The translations under genes were made by a program, and so were the position numbers. The notes beneath the pieces were generated by a model, which ran no database searches, was not told where the DNA came from, and worked only from the letters and a program-made list of their open reading frames with translations. A stretch of DNA of 64,000 nucleotides, taken from assembly GCA_021413975.1 (NCBI GenBank), contig JAIOPJ010000033.1, forward strand, positions 141,629 to 205,628, given 5' to 3'. Source of the DNA: Gemmatimonadota bacterium (GTDB lineage: Bacteria; Gemmatimonadota; Gemmatimonadetes; Gemmatimonadales; Gemmatimonadaceae). Below, in pieces: positions 34,182 through 42,060 of the stretch. Each line of letters opens with the position of its first letter. The stretch's first letter is position 1.

Positions 34182-34823
34182 ATGGAACTGCACATGCTCC
34201 CCTATGTCGTGGTGGACGTCGAGACCACGGGGGGGCAACCCGGCGGCGCCGACCGCGTCACCGAGGTGGCGGCGGTTCACGTCGACGGGAACGTGGTGAG
34301 TCTCGCGTTCCATTCGCTCGTGAATCCCCGGCGGCCGATCCCGTGGCACATCACCCGACTCACCGGCATCGACGACGCGATGGTGCGCGACGCCCCGACG
34401 TTCCCCGACATCGCAGGGGAGTTCGCGGCGCATCTGGTCGGCCGCGTGTTCGTGGCGCACAACGCGAGCTTCGACTTCGGGTTCCTGAGCGCCGAGTTCG
34501 CCCGGGTGGCGCCAACGCCGCTCGGCGAGTTGCTGCTGGCGCAACTCTGCACGGTGCGCCTGTCGCGGAAGCTCCTCGCGCACCTGCCGCGCCGGAACCT
34601 CGACGCGGTGTCGCACCACTATGGCGTGACGATCGAGGACCGCCATCGCGCGTCGGGCGACGCGCTGGCGACGGCGCAGGTCCTGCTCGGGCTGCTGCGC
34701 GACGCCTCACACCGGGGCGTGCACACCTGGGCCGATCTCGATGTGCTGCTCGGTGCGCGCACGGCCCGGGCGAAGCGGTTGCGCGCGTTCCCGAGCGCGA
34801 CGGATGGCGCCGAGGGGGCGTAG
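34182..34823 (+). CDS. DnaQ-like 3'-5' exonuclease (DEDDh)
   Basis: The 213-residue product resembles the proofreading subunit and related exonucleases: VVVDVETTGG (DxE), AHNASFDFGFL (second Asp), and HRASGDALATAQVL (His and last Asp). It could be DNA polymerase III epsilon or a stand-alone nuclease; no polymerase is fused. TAGGTT (34169-34174) ends 7 nt before the ATG, so the message is probably leaderless. The start at ATG 34182 removes upstream codons that would overlap this -10. Confidence 0.85.
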   Translation: MELHMLPYVVVDVETTGGQPGGADRVTEVAAVHVDGNVVSLAFHSLVNPRRPIPWHITRLTGIDDAMVRDAPTFPDIAGEFAAHLVGRVFVAHNASFDFGFLSAEFARVAPTPLGELLLAQLCTVRLSRKLLAHLPRRNLDAVSHHYGVTIEDRHRASGDALATAQVLLGLLRDASHRGVHTWADLDVLLGARTARAKRLRAFPSATDGAEGA

Positions 34824-34853
34824 CCGGCGGCGATCCTCCGCTAAGTTATCGGC

Positions 34854-35732
34854 ATGCCCGCTCCCACTCCGCTGCACGACTCCCGCCTCCTGGGCCGCAC
34901 CCGCATCCACGCCCTGCAAGCGGGCGGCCAGCGCCTCGACGGCGGCGCCATGTTCGGCGTGGTTCCCAAGCCGCTCTGGGAGAAGCGCATCGCCGCCGAC
35001 GACCGCAACCGCATCCCGCTCGGCATGCGCTGCCTGCTCGTGGAGCATGCCGACGGACTCGTGCTGCTCGACACCGGGGTGGGGAACAAGGAGGACCGGA
35101 AGTTCCTCGACATCTATGCATGCGAGTCCGAGGTCCCCGGGTATCGCTCGATGCTCGACGCGGCGATCGCGGCCGCGGGATACACGGCCGCGGACATCAA
35201 GGTCGTGATCAACACGCATCTGCACTTCGATCATGCGGGTGGCAACACCATGGTGACGGCCGACGGGCGGATCGAGCCGGCCTTCCCGAACGCGCGCTAC
35301 TACGTGCACGCGGGCGAACTCGAGTATGCCACGCACACGAACGAGCGGACGGCGGCGAGCTACTTCCCGCGGAACTGGGAGCCGCTGCGCGCCTCCGGTC
35401 AGCTCACGGTCGTCGACGGACTCTCGGAACTCGTCCCCGGCATCCGCATGCGGCCTACCCCCGGGCACACCCCGCATCACCAGAGCATCGTGATCGACGG
35501 CGGCGGCGAGACCGCCGTCTTCCTGGGCGACGTCTGCCCGACGGCGGCGCATGTGCCGTTGCCCTGGATCATGGGGTACGACGTGGAGCCCCTGCGGACG
35601 CTCGAATCGAAGCGTTCGCTGTGGGCGGACGCCGAAGCGGGAGGCTGGCTGGTCGTCTTCGAGCACGATGCCACCACGGCGTGGGGGCGGATCGGGCGAG
35701 GGGCCAAGTCGCACGTGCTGGCCCCCGCTTGA
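34854..35732 (+). CDS. Metallo-beta-lactamase-fold hydrolase
   Basis: The 292-residue product has the binuclear zinc motif NTHLHFDHAGGN, plus TPGHTPHHQSI and FLGDVCPTAAHVPL. These match MBL-fold hydrolases close to lactonase/AttM-like enzymes, but the substrate is unknown. TAAGTT (34842-34847) ends 6 nt before the ATG, another leaderless case. The infC promoter overlaps its stop codon. Confidence 0.85.
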   Translation: MPAPTPLHDSRLLGRTRIHALQAGGQRLDGGAMFGVVPKPLWEKRIAADDRNRIPLGMRCLLVEHADGLVLLDTGVGNKEDRKFLDIYACESEVPGYRSMLDAAIAAAGYTAADIKVVINTHLHFDHAGGNTMVTADGRIEPAFPNARYYVHAGELEYATHTNERTAASYFPRNWEPLRASGQLTVVDGLSELVPGIRMRPTPGHTPHHQSIVIDGGGETAVFLGDVCPTAAHVPLPWIMGYDVEPLRTLESKRSLWADAEAGGWLVVFEHDATTAWGRIGRGAKSHVLAPA

Positions 35733-35757
35733 CCTAACCCCTCCCCCCGCCTAGCTT
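35729..35757 (+). promoter_or_regulatory. Promoter of infC-rpmI-rplT
   Basis: TTGACC (35729-35734), 17-nt spacer, TAGCTT (35752-35757). It predicts a leader of about 190 nt before infC. Confidence 0.8.
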
Positions 35758-35763
35758 TAGCGG

Positions 35764-35954
35764 ACAATCTGGTAAAGCGGGTGAGCCTGTTGCTCGCCCC
35801 ACCCTCTGGCCTTCGCCTTCATGGGCGTCGTGCTGCAGGAGTCCGAAGCACCCGGCCCCGCGGCGAGTGAACGCCGCACGGGGGTCGTTGGCTACGCGGG
35901 CTCCGTCAAAAGGGGTCCGCGTTTCTGTTTTCCTCTTCAGTTAGGAGCCGTCGT
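35764..35954 (+). promoter_or_regulatory. Structured leader of infC with attenuator-like hairpin
   Basis: An 8-bp hairpin GGGTGAGC-ctgtt-GCTCGCCC lies at 35779-35799. A second hairpin at 35894-35922 (ACGCGG + GCTCC / GGGGT + CCGCGT, loop GTCAAAA) is followed by TTCTGTTTT, as in a rho-independent attenuator. Then TTAGGAG (35941-35947) serves as ribosome site 7 nt before the ATC start. Regulation by L20 or IF3, as in other bacteria, is a reasonable guess. Confidence 0.65.
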
Positions 35955-36473
35955 ATCCAGGACACCACCAAGCGGGGCCCGCGCATCAACCGGCAGATCC
36001 GAATCAGCCCGCTCCGCGTCATCGGCGCTGATGGAGCCCAGCTGGGTGTGATCGAAGTCGATGTGGCCCTGAACATGGCGGCAGAGGCCGGGCTCGACCT
36101 GGTCGAGGTCGCGCCGTTGGCCCGGCCCCCGGTCGTCCGGATCATGGACTACGGGAAGTACAAGTTCGAGCAGGCCAAGCAGGCGCGGCAGGCGAAGAAG
36201 AAGCAGCACATCATCCAGCTGAAGGAAGTGAAGTACCGTCCCGGCATCGAGAAGCACGACTTCGACACGAAGACCAATCACGCCCGGTCGTTCATCGGAG
36301 ACGGCAACAAGGTGAAGGTGACGTTGATGTTCCGTGGCCGGCAGATCGCGCATCCCGAGATCGGCATGGCCGTGGTGGAGCGGGTCGCCCAGACGCTCGC
36401 CGACGTCGCGAAGGTGGAGACGCCGGCACGGCTCGAAGGGAAGGCCCTCACGATGATCCTCACGCCGAAATAA
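35955..36473 (+). CDS. infC: Translation initiation factor IF-3, ATC start
   Basis: IF-3 checks start-codon choice and keeps the ribosomal subunits apart. No ATG, GTG or TTG lies at the proper N-terminus; ATC 35955 follows TTAGGAG by 7 nt and gives [20 protein letters not shown], the conserved start, for 172 residues. Rare ATT/ATC/ATA starts are known for infC and allow IF-3 to repress its own translation. Motifs: [37 protein letters not shown]. The first standard start (GTG 36048) would remove 31 residues of the N-terminal domain. Confidence 0.9.
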   Translation: MQDTTKRGPRINRQIRISPLRVIGADGAQLGVIEVDVALNMAAEAGLDLVEVAPLARPPVVRIMDYGKYKFEQAKQARQAKKKQHIIQLKEVKYRPGIEKHDFDTKTNHARSFIGDGNKVKVTLMFRGRQIAHPEIGMAVVERVAQTLADVAKVETPARLEGKALTMILTPK

Positions 36474-36489
36474 AGGACAAGGCGGACCA

Positions 36490-36687
36490 ATGCCGAAGAT
36501 GAAGACCCACAAGGGCGCCAAGAAGCGCTTCTCCGTCACCGCGAAGGGCAAGGTGCGGCGGCTCAAGGCGTACAAGAGCCACATCCTCACCAAGAAGACC
36601 TCCAAGCGGAAGCGCAATCTCCGCCGCCCCACGACCGTTACGACCAACGGCGAAGCCAAGAACCTGAAGCGCCTGTTGCAGGCCTGA
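36490..36687 (+). CDS. rpmI: 50S ribosomal protein L35
   Basis: The 65-residue basic protein reads [20 protein letters not shown], the L35 signature, ending in a Leu/Arg-rich tail. It lies 16 nt after infC and 12 nt before rplT in the standard order. A weak AAGGAC-like site precedes the ATG. Confidence 0.97.
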   Translation: MPKMKTHKGAKKRFSVTAKGKVRRLKAYKSHILTKKTSKRKRNLRRPTTVTTNGEAKNLKRLLQA

Positions 36688-36699
36688 GGAGCTCCGACC

Positions 36700-37065
36700 A
36701 TGACACGCGTCAAGTCCAACGTGGTGCGCCTCAAGCGCAAGAAGCAGATCATGAAGGCGGCCAAGGGCGCCTTCGGTGGCCGGTCCAAGCTCTGGAAGGC
36801 CGCGAAGGAAGGCGTCGAGCGCGGCTGGGTCTACGCCTACCGGGATCGCAAGAACAAGAAGCGCGACTTCCGCAAGCTCTGGATCATGCGCATCAATGCC
36901 GCCGCCCGTCTCAACGGCATGAGCTACAGCACGTTCATCAACGGCATGCAGTCGGCCGGGATCGAGGTGGATCGCAAGATCCTCGCCGACCTCGCGGTCC
37001 GCGATGCCGCCGCGTTCACGCTGATCGCCGAGAAGGCGCAGGCGGCGCTGAAGACGGCGAAGTAG
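36700..37065 (+). CDS. rplT: 50S ribosomal protein L20
   Basis: The 121-residue product binds 23S rRNA early in assembly and often represses its own operon. Typical motifs are [40 protein letters not shown] and [19 protein letters not shown] precedes the ATG at a normal distance. Confidence 0.97.
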   Translation: MTRVKSNVVRLKRKKQIMKAAKGAFGGRSKLWKAAKEGVERGWVYAYRDRKNKKRDFRKLWIMRINAAARLNGMSYSTFINGMQSAGIEVDRKILADLAVRDAAAFTLIAEKAQAALKTAK

Positions 37066-37071
37066 GCTCAC

Positions 37072-37089
37072 GGATGAAGGATGGAAGAG
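37072..37089 (-). repeat. GA-rich downstream element, copy E (after rplT)
   Basis: GGATGAAGGATGGAAGAG starts 6 nt after the rplT stop and is complementary in large part to the CT-rich pheS leader beyond the terminator. Confidence 0.55.
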
Positions 37090-37129
37090 TGGCGGGCGGC
37101 GGAGATCTCCGCGGCCCGCCACTTTCTTT
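37089..37129 (+). terminator. Rho-independent terminator of infC-rpmI-rplT
   Basis: A near-perfect palindrome of 34 nt (37089-37122, one mismatch in 17 bp, centre GAGATCTC) is followed by TTTCTTT. The outer arms are GTGGCGGGC and GCCCGCCAC. Confidence 0.85.
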
Positions 37130-37164
37130 CTGCGCCCGGTCCGCGCACTGCGGGGACGCCTTAT

Positions 37165-37198
37165 CTTTCATCCTCCATCCTCCAGCCTTCATCCGTCC
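37165..37198 (+). repeat. CT-rich leader element, copy F (pheS)
   Basis: Pyrimidine-rich, with CATCCTCCATCCTCCAGCC in its middle, and abuts the pheS GTG. TATCTT at 37162-37167 is a plausible -10, so the element would be the whole leader. The ending CGTCCGTGAC, which includes the start codon, recurs at the asd start (56855). Confidence 0.55.
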
Positions 37199-38233
37199 GT
37201 GACTCTCGCCGAGTTCATCGCCGCGCTCGACCTCCTCGCCGCCGAAGCCCCGGCCCGCATCGCCGCGGCCGCCGACCTCGACGCGTGGACCGAGGTCCGC
37301 AATGCGCTCGTGGGCCGCCAGTCGGGCCGGCTCACCGACATCATGTCGGGACTCGGTGCGCTTCCCAAGGAGGATCGCCGCGAGGCCGGACAGCGCGCGA
37401 ACGGCGCCAAGGCGGCCATCGACGACGCGCTCGAGGTGCGCCGGGCCGCGCTGGCCGCCGCGGCGCCCGCGAGCGGACCGACGATCGACCCCACGCTGCC
37501 CGCGCGAGCGCGCTGGAAGGGCGCGGTGCATCCGGTCTCGCTCGTGATCGACGAGGTCGTCGAGATCTTCCGCGAGCTCGGCTTCACCATCGCCCTCGGC
37601 CCCGAGGCCGAGCACGCCTGGTACAACTTCGGCGCGCTCAACTTCCCGGACGATCATCCGGCGATGGACCTGCACGACACGCTCTACCTCGGCGAGGATC
37701 AGGTGCTCCGCACGCACACCTCGCCGGTGCAGGTGCGCACGCTGCAGCAGTACCCGCCGCCGGTGCGCGTGCTCGCGCCGGGGAACGTCTACCGGCGCGA
37801 CTTCTTCGATCCGTCCCACGCGCCGATGTTCGCGCAGATCGAGGGACTCGTGGTGGACGAGGGGGTGAGCTTCGCCGATCTCAAGGCGACGCTCGCGCAC
37901 TTCGCGCGCCGCTTCTTCGGCGCCGGCACGAAGACGCGCTTCCGCCCGAGCTACTTCCCGTTCACCGAGCCGAGCGCGGAGATGGACGTGCAGTGCGGCG
38001 TCTGCTCCGGCGCGGGGTGCAGTGTCTGCAAGCAGTCGGGGTGGGTCGAGATCCTCGGCTCGGGGATGGTGCACCCGGCGGTGCTCGAGGCCGCGGGCCT
38101 CGACAGCGAACGCTACACGGGGTGGGCGTTCGGCATGGGGCCGGCGCGCACGGCGATCTCGCGCCACGGCATCCCCGACATCCGCATCCTCTACGATTCC
38201 GACGTCCGCTTCCTGGACCAGTTCACCCGATGA
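37199..38233 (+). CDS. pheS: Phenylalanyl-tRNA synthetase alpha subunit
   Basis: PheS is the catalytic subunit that charges tRNA-Phe. The 344-residue product has an N-terminal coiled coil and the class II core with HPVSLVIDEVVEIFRELGF, TSPVQVRTLQ and FAQIEGLVVDEGVSF. The end, FGMGPARTAISRHGIPDIR, is typical. The start is GTG 37199; there is no Shine-Dalgarno but a CT-rich leader. pheT follows after 34 nt. No T-box is visible. Confidence 0.95.
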   Translation: MTLAEFIAALDLLAAEAPARIAAAADLDAWTEVRNALVGRQSGRLTDIMSGLGALPKEDRREAGQRANGAKAAIDDALEVRRAALAAAAPASGPTIDPTLPARARWKGAVHPVSLVIDEVVEIFRELGFTIALGPEAEHAWYNFGALNFPDDHPAMDLHDTLYLGEDQVLRTHTSPVQVRTLQQYPPPVRVLAPGNVYRRDFFDPSHAPMFAQIEGLVVDEGVSFADLKATLAHFARRFFGAGTKTRFRPSYFPFTEPSAEMDVQCGVCSGAGCSVCKQSGWVEILGSGMVHPAVLEAAGLDSERYTGWAFGMGPARTAISRHGIPDIRILYDSDVRFLDQFTR

Positions 38234-38267
38234 CGCGCGCCCGCCCGACCGACGACCGAGCCACCGC

Positions 38268-40715
38268 ATGAACATCTCGCACGAGTGGCTCGCCCGCTTC
38301 GTCCCGCACGGCCGCGACGCCGCGGCCGTGCGCGACCTGATCACCGCGCACGTCGCGACCGTCGAGGGCTTCGAGCGCCTGCGCGCGGACCTCGAGCCGT
38401 TCGTGGTCGCGCGCGTGGTGGAGAGCGAGCGGATCCCCGACACCAAGCTCTCGTTCAACAAGGTCGACGACGGCAGCGGCACGCTGCTCGAGGTCGTGTG
38501 CGGTGCGCCCAACGTGACCGTCGGCGCGCGGTACCCGTTCGCCCGGTCGGGCACCATGATGCCCGCGGGCTTCAGGATCGAGAAGAAGAGGATCCGCGGC
38601 CTCACCTCCAACGGGATGCTCTGCTCGGCGCGCGAACTGGGCCTGGGCGAGGAACACGACGGCATCCTCGCGCTCGACACCGACGCGGCCCCCGGCACCG
38701 CGTTGCTCACGGTGCTGCCGCTCGGTGACGTGCGCCTGGTGATCGACGTGCTGCCGAACCGGCCGGACCTGCTCTCGCACCTCGGCGTCGCGCGTGAGAT
38801 CGCGGCGCTCACCGGCACGGCGATGCAGCGGCCGGCCGAGCTCGCGGCGCTCGGGGCGGTGCCGGGCGCACCGGCGCGCGGCGACGACCAGGTGCGCGCC
38901 GCCGGACTCGAGGTGCGCCTCGACGATGTCGCCGACTGCCCGCAGTACGGCGCGGCGATCATCAGCGGGCTCACCGTCGGTCCGAGCCCCGACTGGCTCA
39001 AGCGTTGCGTGGAAGCGGTGGGCGGGCGTTCGATCAACAACATCGTCGACGCGACCAACTACCTGCTGCACGGATTCGGTCAGCCCGTGCATGCCTTCGA
39101 CGCGACGAAGATCGGTGGCGACACGCTCGTCGTCCGCCGCGCGCGCGCGGGCGAGACGCTCGTGACGCTCGACGGGACGGAACGCAAGCTCGATCCGTCG
39201 ATGCTGGTGATCGCGGACGCCGCGGTGCCGGTAGCGCTCGCCGGCGTGATGGGCGGCCGGGCCAGCGAGGTGACCGACGCGACGACGAAGGTCGTGCTCG
39301 AAGTGGCGCAGTTCGCCCCGCGGGTCGTGCGCGCCAGCCGGCGCCGCGCCGGACTCTCCACGGACGCGAGCTATCGGTACGAGCGGGGGATCGACGCCGC
39401 GGCCCTCGGCGAGATGCTGTCGCTCGGCGCCGCGCTCATCGCCCACGTGGGCGGTGGGCGCGTCGACGCGCTGCTCCACGCCGGGTCGGCCCCGGCGCGA
39501 CGAGCGAGCGTCACGGTCCGTCCGTCCCGCGTCGCGCTGCTGCTCGGGGAGATCGTCGGCGGTGACGAGATCGGTCGCCTGCTCACGTCGATCGGCTTCG
39601 CGTGCGAGGCCGGCTCCGCCGGTGCGCTCGACGTCACGCCGCCGAGCTGGCGTCACGACATCGCGCGCGAAGTGGATCTCATCGAGGAGATCGCCCGGCT
39701 GCGCGGCTTCGATCGCTTGCCCGACACGTTGCACGGGGCGCGGCCCGGGACGGTGCCGGATCATCCGCTCTTCACGGCGTATCGCCGCGTGCGCGACGCG
39801 CTCGTCGCCGAAGGGCTGCACGAGGTGCGCCCGCTGCCGTTCACGTCGGGGCGAGCGGCCGGTCCCGATGGTGCGGACCTCGTGCGCGTGTCGAATCCGC
39901 TGGCCGAGGACGAGCCGTTCCTGCGCCGGTCGGTGCTCGACACGCTCGCGCGCCGCGCCGAGTACAACCTGAACCGCATGCAAGGCGATCTGCGATTCTT
40001 CGAAGTGGGCACGACCTTCACGGCGCAGGGCAGGGCGCTCCCGCGCGAGGAACAGCATGTCGGCCTGCTGGTGATGGGGGCGCGCCGTCCGGTGCATTTC
40101 ACCGAGGCGCAGCCGCCGGCCTTCGATGAATGGGACGCCAAGGCGCTCGCCGGCACGCTCGCGGCCGCCGCCTATCCGGGTGCGGAGATCGCGATGGTCC
40201 CGGGCGAGTCGCCGATCCTCTGGCGGGTGCAGGCCGGAGGCGTCGTGATCGGCGAGGTCAGTCGGTTGACCCTCGATGCACCGGTCTGGGCCAAGCCCGC
40301 GTTCGGCGTGGAGATCCTGCTGGGCGAGATGCCGAGCACCCCGGTCGCGGGGCGCGGCGGGCACGCGCACGCCGCGGCCCCGGCGCGATCGCGTGCCGCG
40401 GAGCCGGTGCGGTACCGCGCGCTCCCGGTCACGCCGACGGCGGAGTTCGACCTCGCACTGCTCGTTCCCGACGCCGTGCTCGCGGCGCAGGTGGAGTCGG
40501 TGCTGCGCACGGTCTCCGGGCCGCAGCTCGAGCGGTGCGAACTGTTCGACGAGTTCCGTGGCGCCGGAGTGCCCGCGGGTTCGCGGTCACTCGCGTGGCG
40601 ATTGACGTTCCGGCATCCGGAGCGCACCCTTCGCGAGAAGGAGATCGAGGGACGGCGTACGCTCGTGCTCAAGACCCTGGAGGCACAACTCGGTGTCCGA
40701 CCGCGCACAGCCTGA
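38268..40715 (+). CDS. pheT: Phenylalanyl-tRNA synthetase beta subunit
   Basis: The 815-residue product from ATG 38268 shows the N-terminal tRNA-binding (EMAP-like) domain (about 40-150), the B3/4 editing domain, the B5 domain, the pseudo-catalytic core and a C-terminal anticodon-binding domain (FDX-ACB, ending RHPERTLREKEIEG-like). It is slightly long because of an insert around residues 690-705 (GRGGHAHAAAPARSRAAE). Its last 23 nt overlap the coiled-coil gene. Confidence 0.95.
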   Translation: MNISHEWLARFVPHGRDAAAVRDLITAHVATVEGFERLRADLEPFVVARVVESERIPDTKLSFNKVDDGSGTLLEVVCGAPNVTVGARYPFARSGTMMPAGFRIEKKRIRGLTSNGMLCSARELGLGEEHDGILALDTDAAPGTALLTVLPLGDVRLVIDVLPNRPDLLSHLGVAREIAALTGTAMQRPAELAALGAVPGAPARGDDQVRAAGLEVRLDDVADCPQYGAAIISGLTVGPSPDWLKRCVEAVGGRSINNIVDATNYLLHGFGQPVHAFDATKIGGDTLVVRRARAGETLVTLDGTERKLDPSMLVIADAAVPVALAGVMGGRASEVTDATTKVVLEVAQFAPRVVRASRRRAGLSTDASYRYERGIDAAALGEMLSLGAALIAHVGGGRVDALLHAGSAPARRASVTVRPSRVALLLGEIVGGDEIGRLLTSIGFACEAGSAGALDVTPPSWRHDIAREVDLIEEIARLRGFDRLPDTLHGARPGTVPDHPLFTAYRRVRDALVAEGLHEVRPLPFTSGRAAGPDGADLVRVSNPLAEDEPFLRRSVLDTLARRAEYNLNRMQGDLRFFEVGTTFTAQGRALPREEQHVGLLVMGARRPVHFTEAQPPAFDEWDAKALAGTLAAAAYPGAEIAMVPGESPILWRVQAGGVVIGEVSRLTLDAPVWAKPAFGVEILLGEMPSTPVAGRGGHAHAAAPARSRAAEPVRYRALPVTPTAEFDLALLVPDAVLAAQVESVLRTVSGPQLERCELFDEFRGAGVPAGSRSLAWRLTFRHPERTLREKEIEGRRTLVLKTLEAQLGVRPRTA

Positions 40716-40998
40716 GCCCGGCTCGACCCTCGCGTTCCGCGAGCTCGAGCACCTGGTCCGCAATCTCGGCGAGGAGCTCTCGACGTTCCGTCGCCGGGCG
40801 CATCAGGCCGAGTCGCGCCTGAAGGCGCTCGGCAACTCCGACGCGGGGGATGCCGCCGCCGAGGAACGGGTCTCCGCGCTCGAGGCGGAGAACGCACGGT
40901 TGCGCTCCCGGCTCGAGCAGGCGAGCGCGCGCACGCGCGCGATGCTCGACCGCGTACGGTTCCTGCGCCAGCAACATGTCCTCGGGAGCGAGCCGTGA
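40693..40998 (+). CDS. Small coiled-coil protein upstream of zapA
   Basis: The 101-residue product has no known domain, but two helical stretches with heptad-like spacing (residues about 15-50 and 57-95, for example ERVSALEAENARLRSRLEQA). The GTG start lies within pheT (23-nt overlap) and its stop overlaps zapA by 4 nt, so it is translationally coupled to both. Coiled-coil partners of ZapA exist elsewhere (ZapB), and this could be a functional analogue; that is inferred only from position. Confidence 0.6.
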   Translation: MSDRAQPEPGSTLAFRELEHLVRNLGEELSTFRRRAHQAESRLKALGNSDAGDAAAEERVSALEAENARLRSRLEQASARTRAMLDRVRFLRQQHVLGSEP

Positions 40999-41294
40999 CC
41001 GTGCATTCGACGCGCATCAGGATCGTGGGGGAGGAATACACGATCCGCTCCGACGTGCCCCCGGAGCACACGAAGGCGATCGCCGCGCATGTCGATGCGG
41101 CGATCCGCCGCGTGCTCGAGAGCCCCGCGATCACCGATCCCGGCAAGGCGGCGATCCTCGCGGCGATGTCGATCACCGACGAGCTCTTCCGCGAACGTGC
41201 GGCGCAGGAGGCCCTGTCGGCGGAGATGCGGAATCTGTCGGGTGAGTTGCGGCGCTGGCTGCCGCCCGGCAAGCGCGGCGAGACCGCCGGCTGA
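40995..41294 (+). CDS. zapA: Cell division protein ZapA
   Basis: ZapA crosslinks FtsZ filaments at the division ring. The 99-residue product has the usual VRIVGEEYTIR-like N-terminus (here RIRIVGEEYTIRSDVPPEHT), AAHVDAAIRRVLES, and the C-terminal helix (AALSITDELF-like: AILAAMSITDELFRERAAQE). The pheS-pheT-zapA-rny order occurs in many bacteria. Confidence 0.88.
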   Translation: MTVHSTRIRIVGEEYTIRSDVPPEHTKAIAAHVDAAIRRVLESPAITDPGKAAILAAMSITDELFRERAAQEALSAEMRNLSGELRRWLPPGKRGETAG

Positions 41295-41312
41295 TCGCGT
41301 GGTCCCTCGGCG

Positions 41313-41828
41313 CTACTCGCCGAGGACCTGACGCACCGCCTCGGACAACGACCGCACGGTGAACGGCTTGAGCAGGAAGACGATGCCCTTCGCGTCGGGC
41401 ACGGTATCCCGCATCTCCGACTCGGAGTAACCGCTCGAGAGCACCGCCGGGAGCTCGGGCCGGAGCAGGCGCATGGCGGTCAGCGCCTGCGCGCCATTCA
41501 AGCGCGGCATGGAGAGATCGAGGAGCACGAGCCTCCAGCGCTCCGGATCGGCCTTGAAGACGGCCACGGCGGCCTCTCCATCCTCGCAACGCGTGACCGT
41601 CAGGCCGATGCGTTCGAGCGCCCGCGCCGTCACGGTGAGCACCCCGATCTCGTCGTCGGCGACGATCACCTCGCCCGTGCCGTGCCACGCGAACGGCCGC
41701 GGCCCGCTGTCGGGTTCGACGCTCGGTGAGCGGTCAGGAGGAGTGCCACTCGAGTTCACGAACGTGAAGTACGCGCCGCATTCGCCCACGGCGCAATACC
41801 CCTCGCGTCCACATATTCCGACAGTCAC
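41313..41828 (-). CDS. Receiver-only response regulator, possibly a hybrid-kinase remnant
   Basis: The 171-residue product holds one REC domain (about 53-170): VIVADDE acid pair, LLDLSMPRLNG with the phosphorylated Asp, SSGYS and FLLKPF. There is no output domain. The first 50 residues look like a kinase end plus a Pro/Ser-rich linker (GAYFTFVNSSGTPPDRSPS), as found in hybrid histidine kinases before their C-terminal receiver. So this may be the 3' end of a decayed hybrid kinase. The start is uncertain: GTG 41828 or GTG 41759. It converges with zapA. Confidence 0.65.
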   Translation of the reverse strand: MTVGICGREGYCAVGECGAYFTFVNSSGTPPDRSPSVEPDSGPRPFAWHGTGEVIVADDEIGVLTVTARALERIGLTVTRCEDGEAAVAVFKADPERWRLVLLDLSMPRLNGAQALTAMRLLRPELPAVLSSGYSESEMRDTVPDAKGIVFLLKPFTVRSLSEAVRQVLGE

Positions 41829-42060
41829 TTACAGGAGTACAGAATCGTTGCGTTTTCCGGGGGGGGAACGTAGGTTCCCGCGGAGCAGGTACGAAGGCTC
41901 GTAGGTGCAAGCGCTCCCATCAGTTAGCCCGCCCCATCGCGCACCCCACGTCGGTGCCAGATCGGACGGCCGGCAGGTGGAGAGCGATCGCACCAGGCGG
42001 GCCGGAGTGCTTCCCTTTGTACGCGGCGCTCGCAGGCCGCCTTCGCAATAGAGTGTCAAC
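41829..42060. other. Non-coding spacer upstream of rny
   Basis: About 230 nt between divergent genes, with lower coding character than its neighbours. It contains a small hairpin GGGAAC-gtag-GTTCCC near 41865-41880 and the rny -10. I see no kinase remnant in the spacer. Confidence 0.4.
42049..42054 (+). promoter_or_regulatory. -10 of rny, leaderless
   Basis: TAGAGT ends 6 nt before the ATG at 42061. No good -35 lies at 17 nt. Confidence 0.5.

Noticed and set aside
37130..37198. T-box or leader-peptide attenuator before pheS
   Set aside because: The predicted leader is about 30 nt of pyrimidine-rich repeat, too short for a T-box, and has no Phe-rich peptide.
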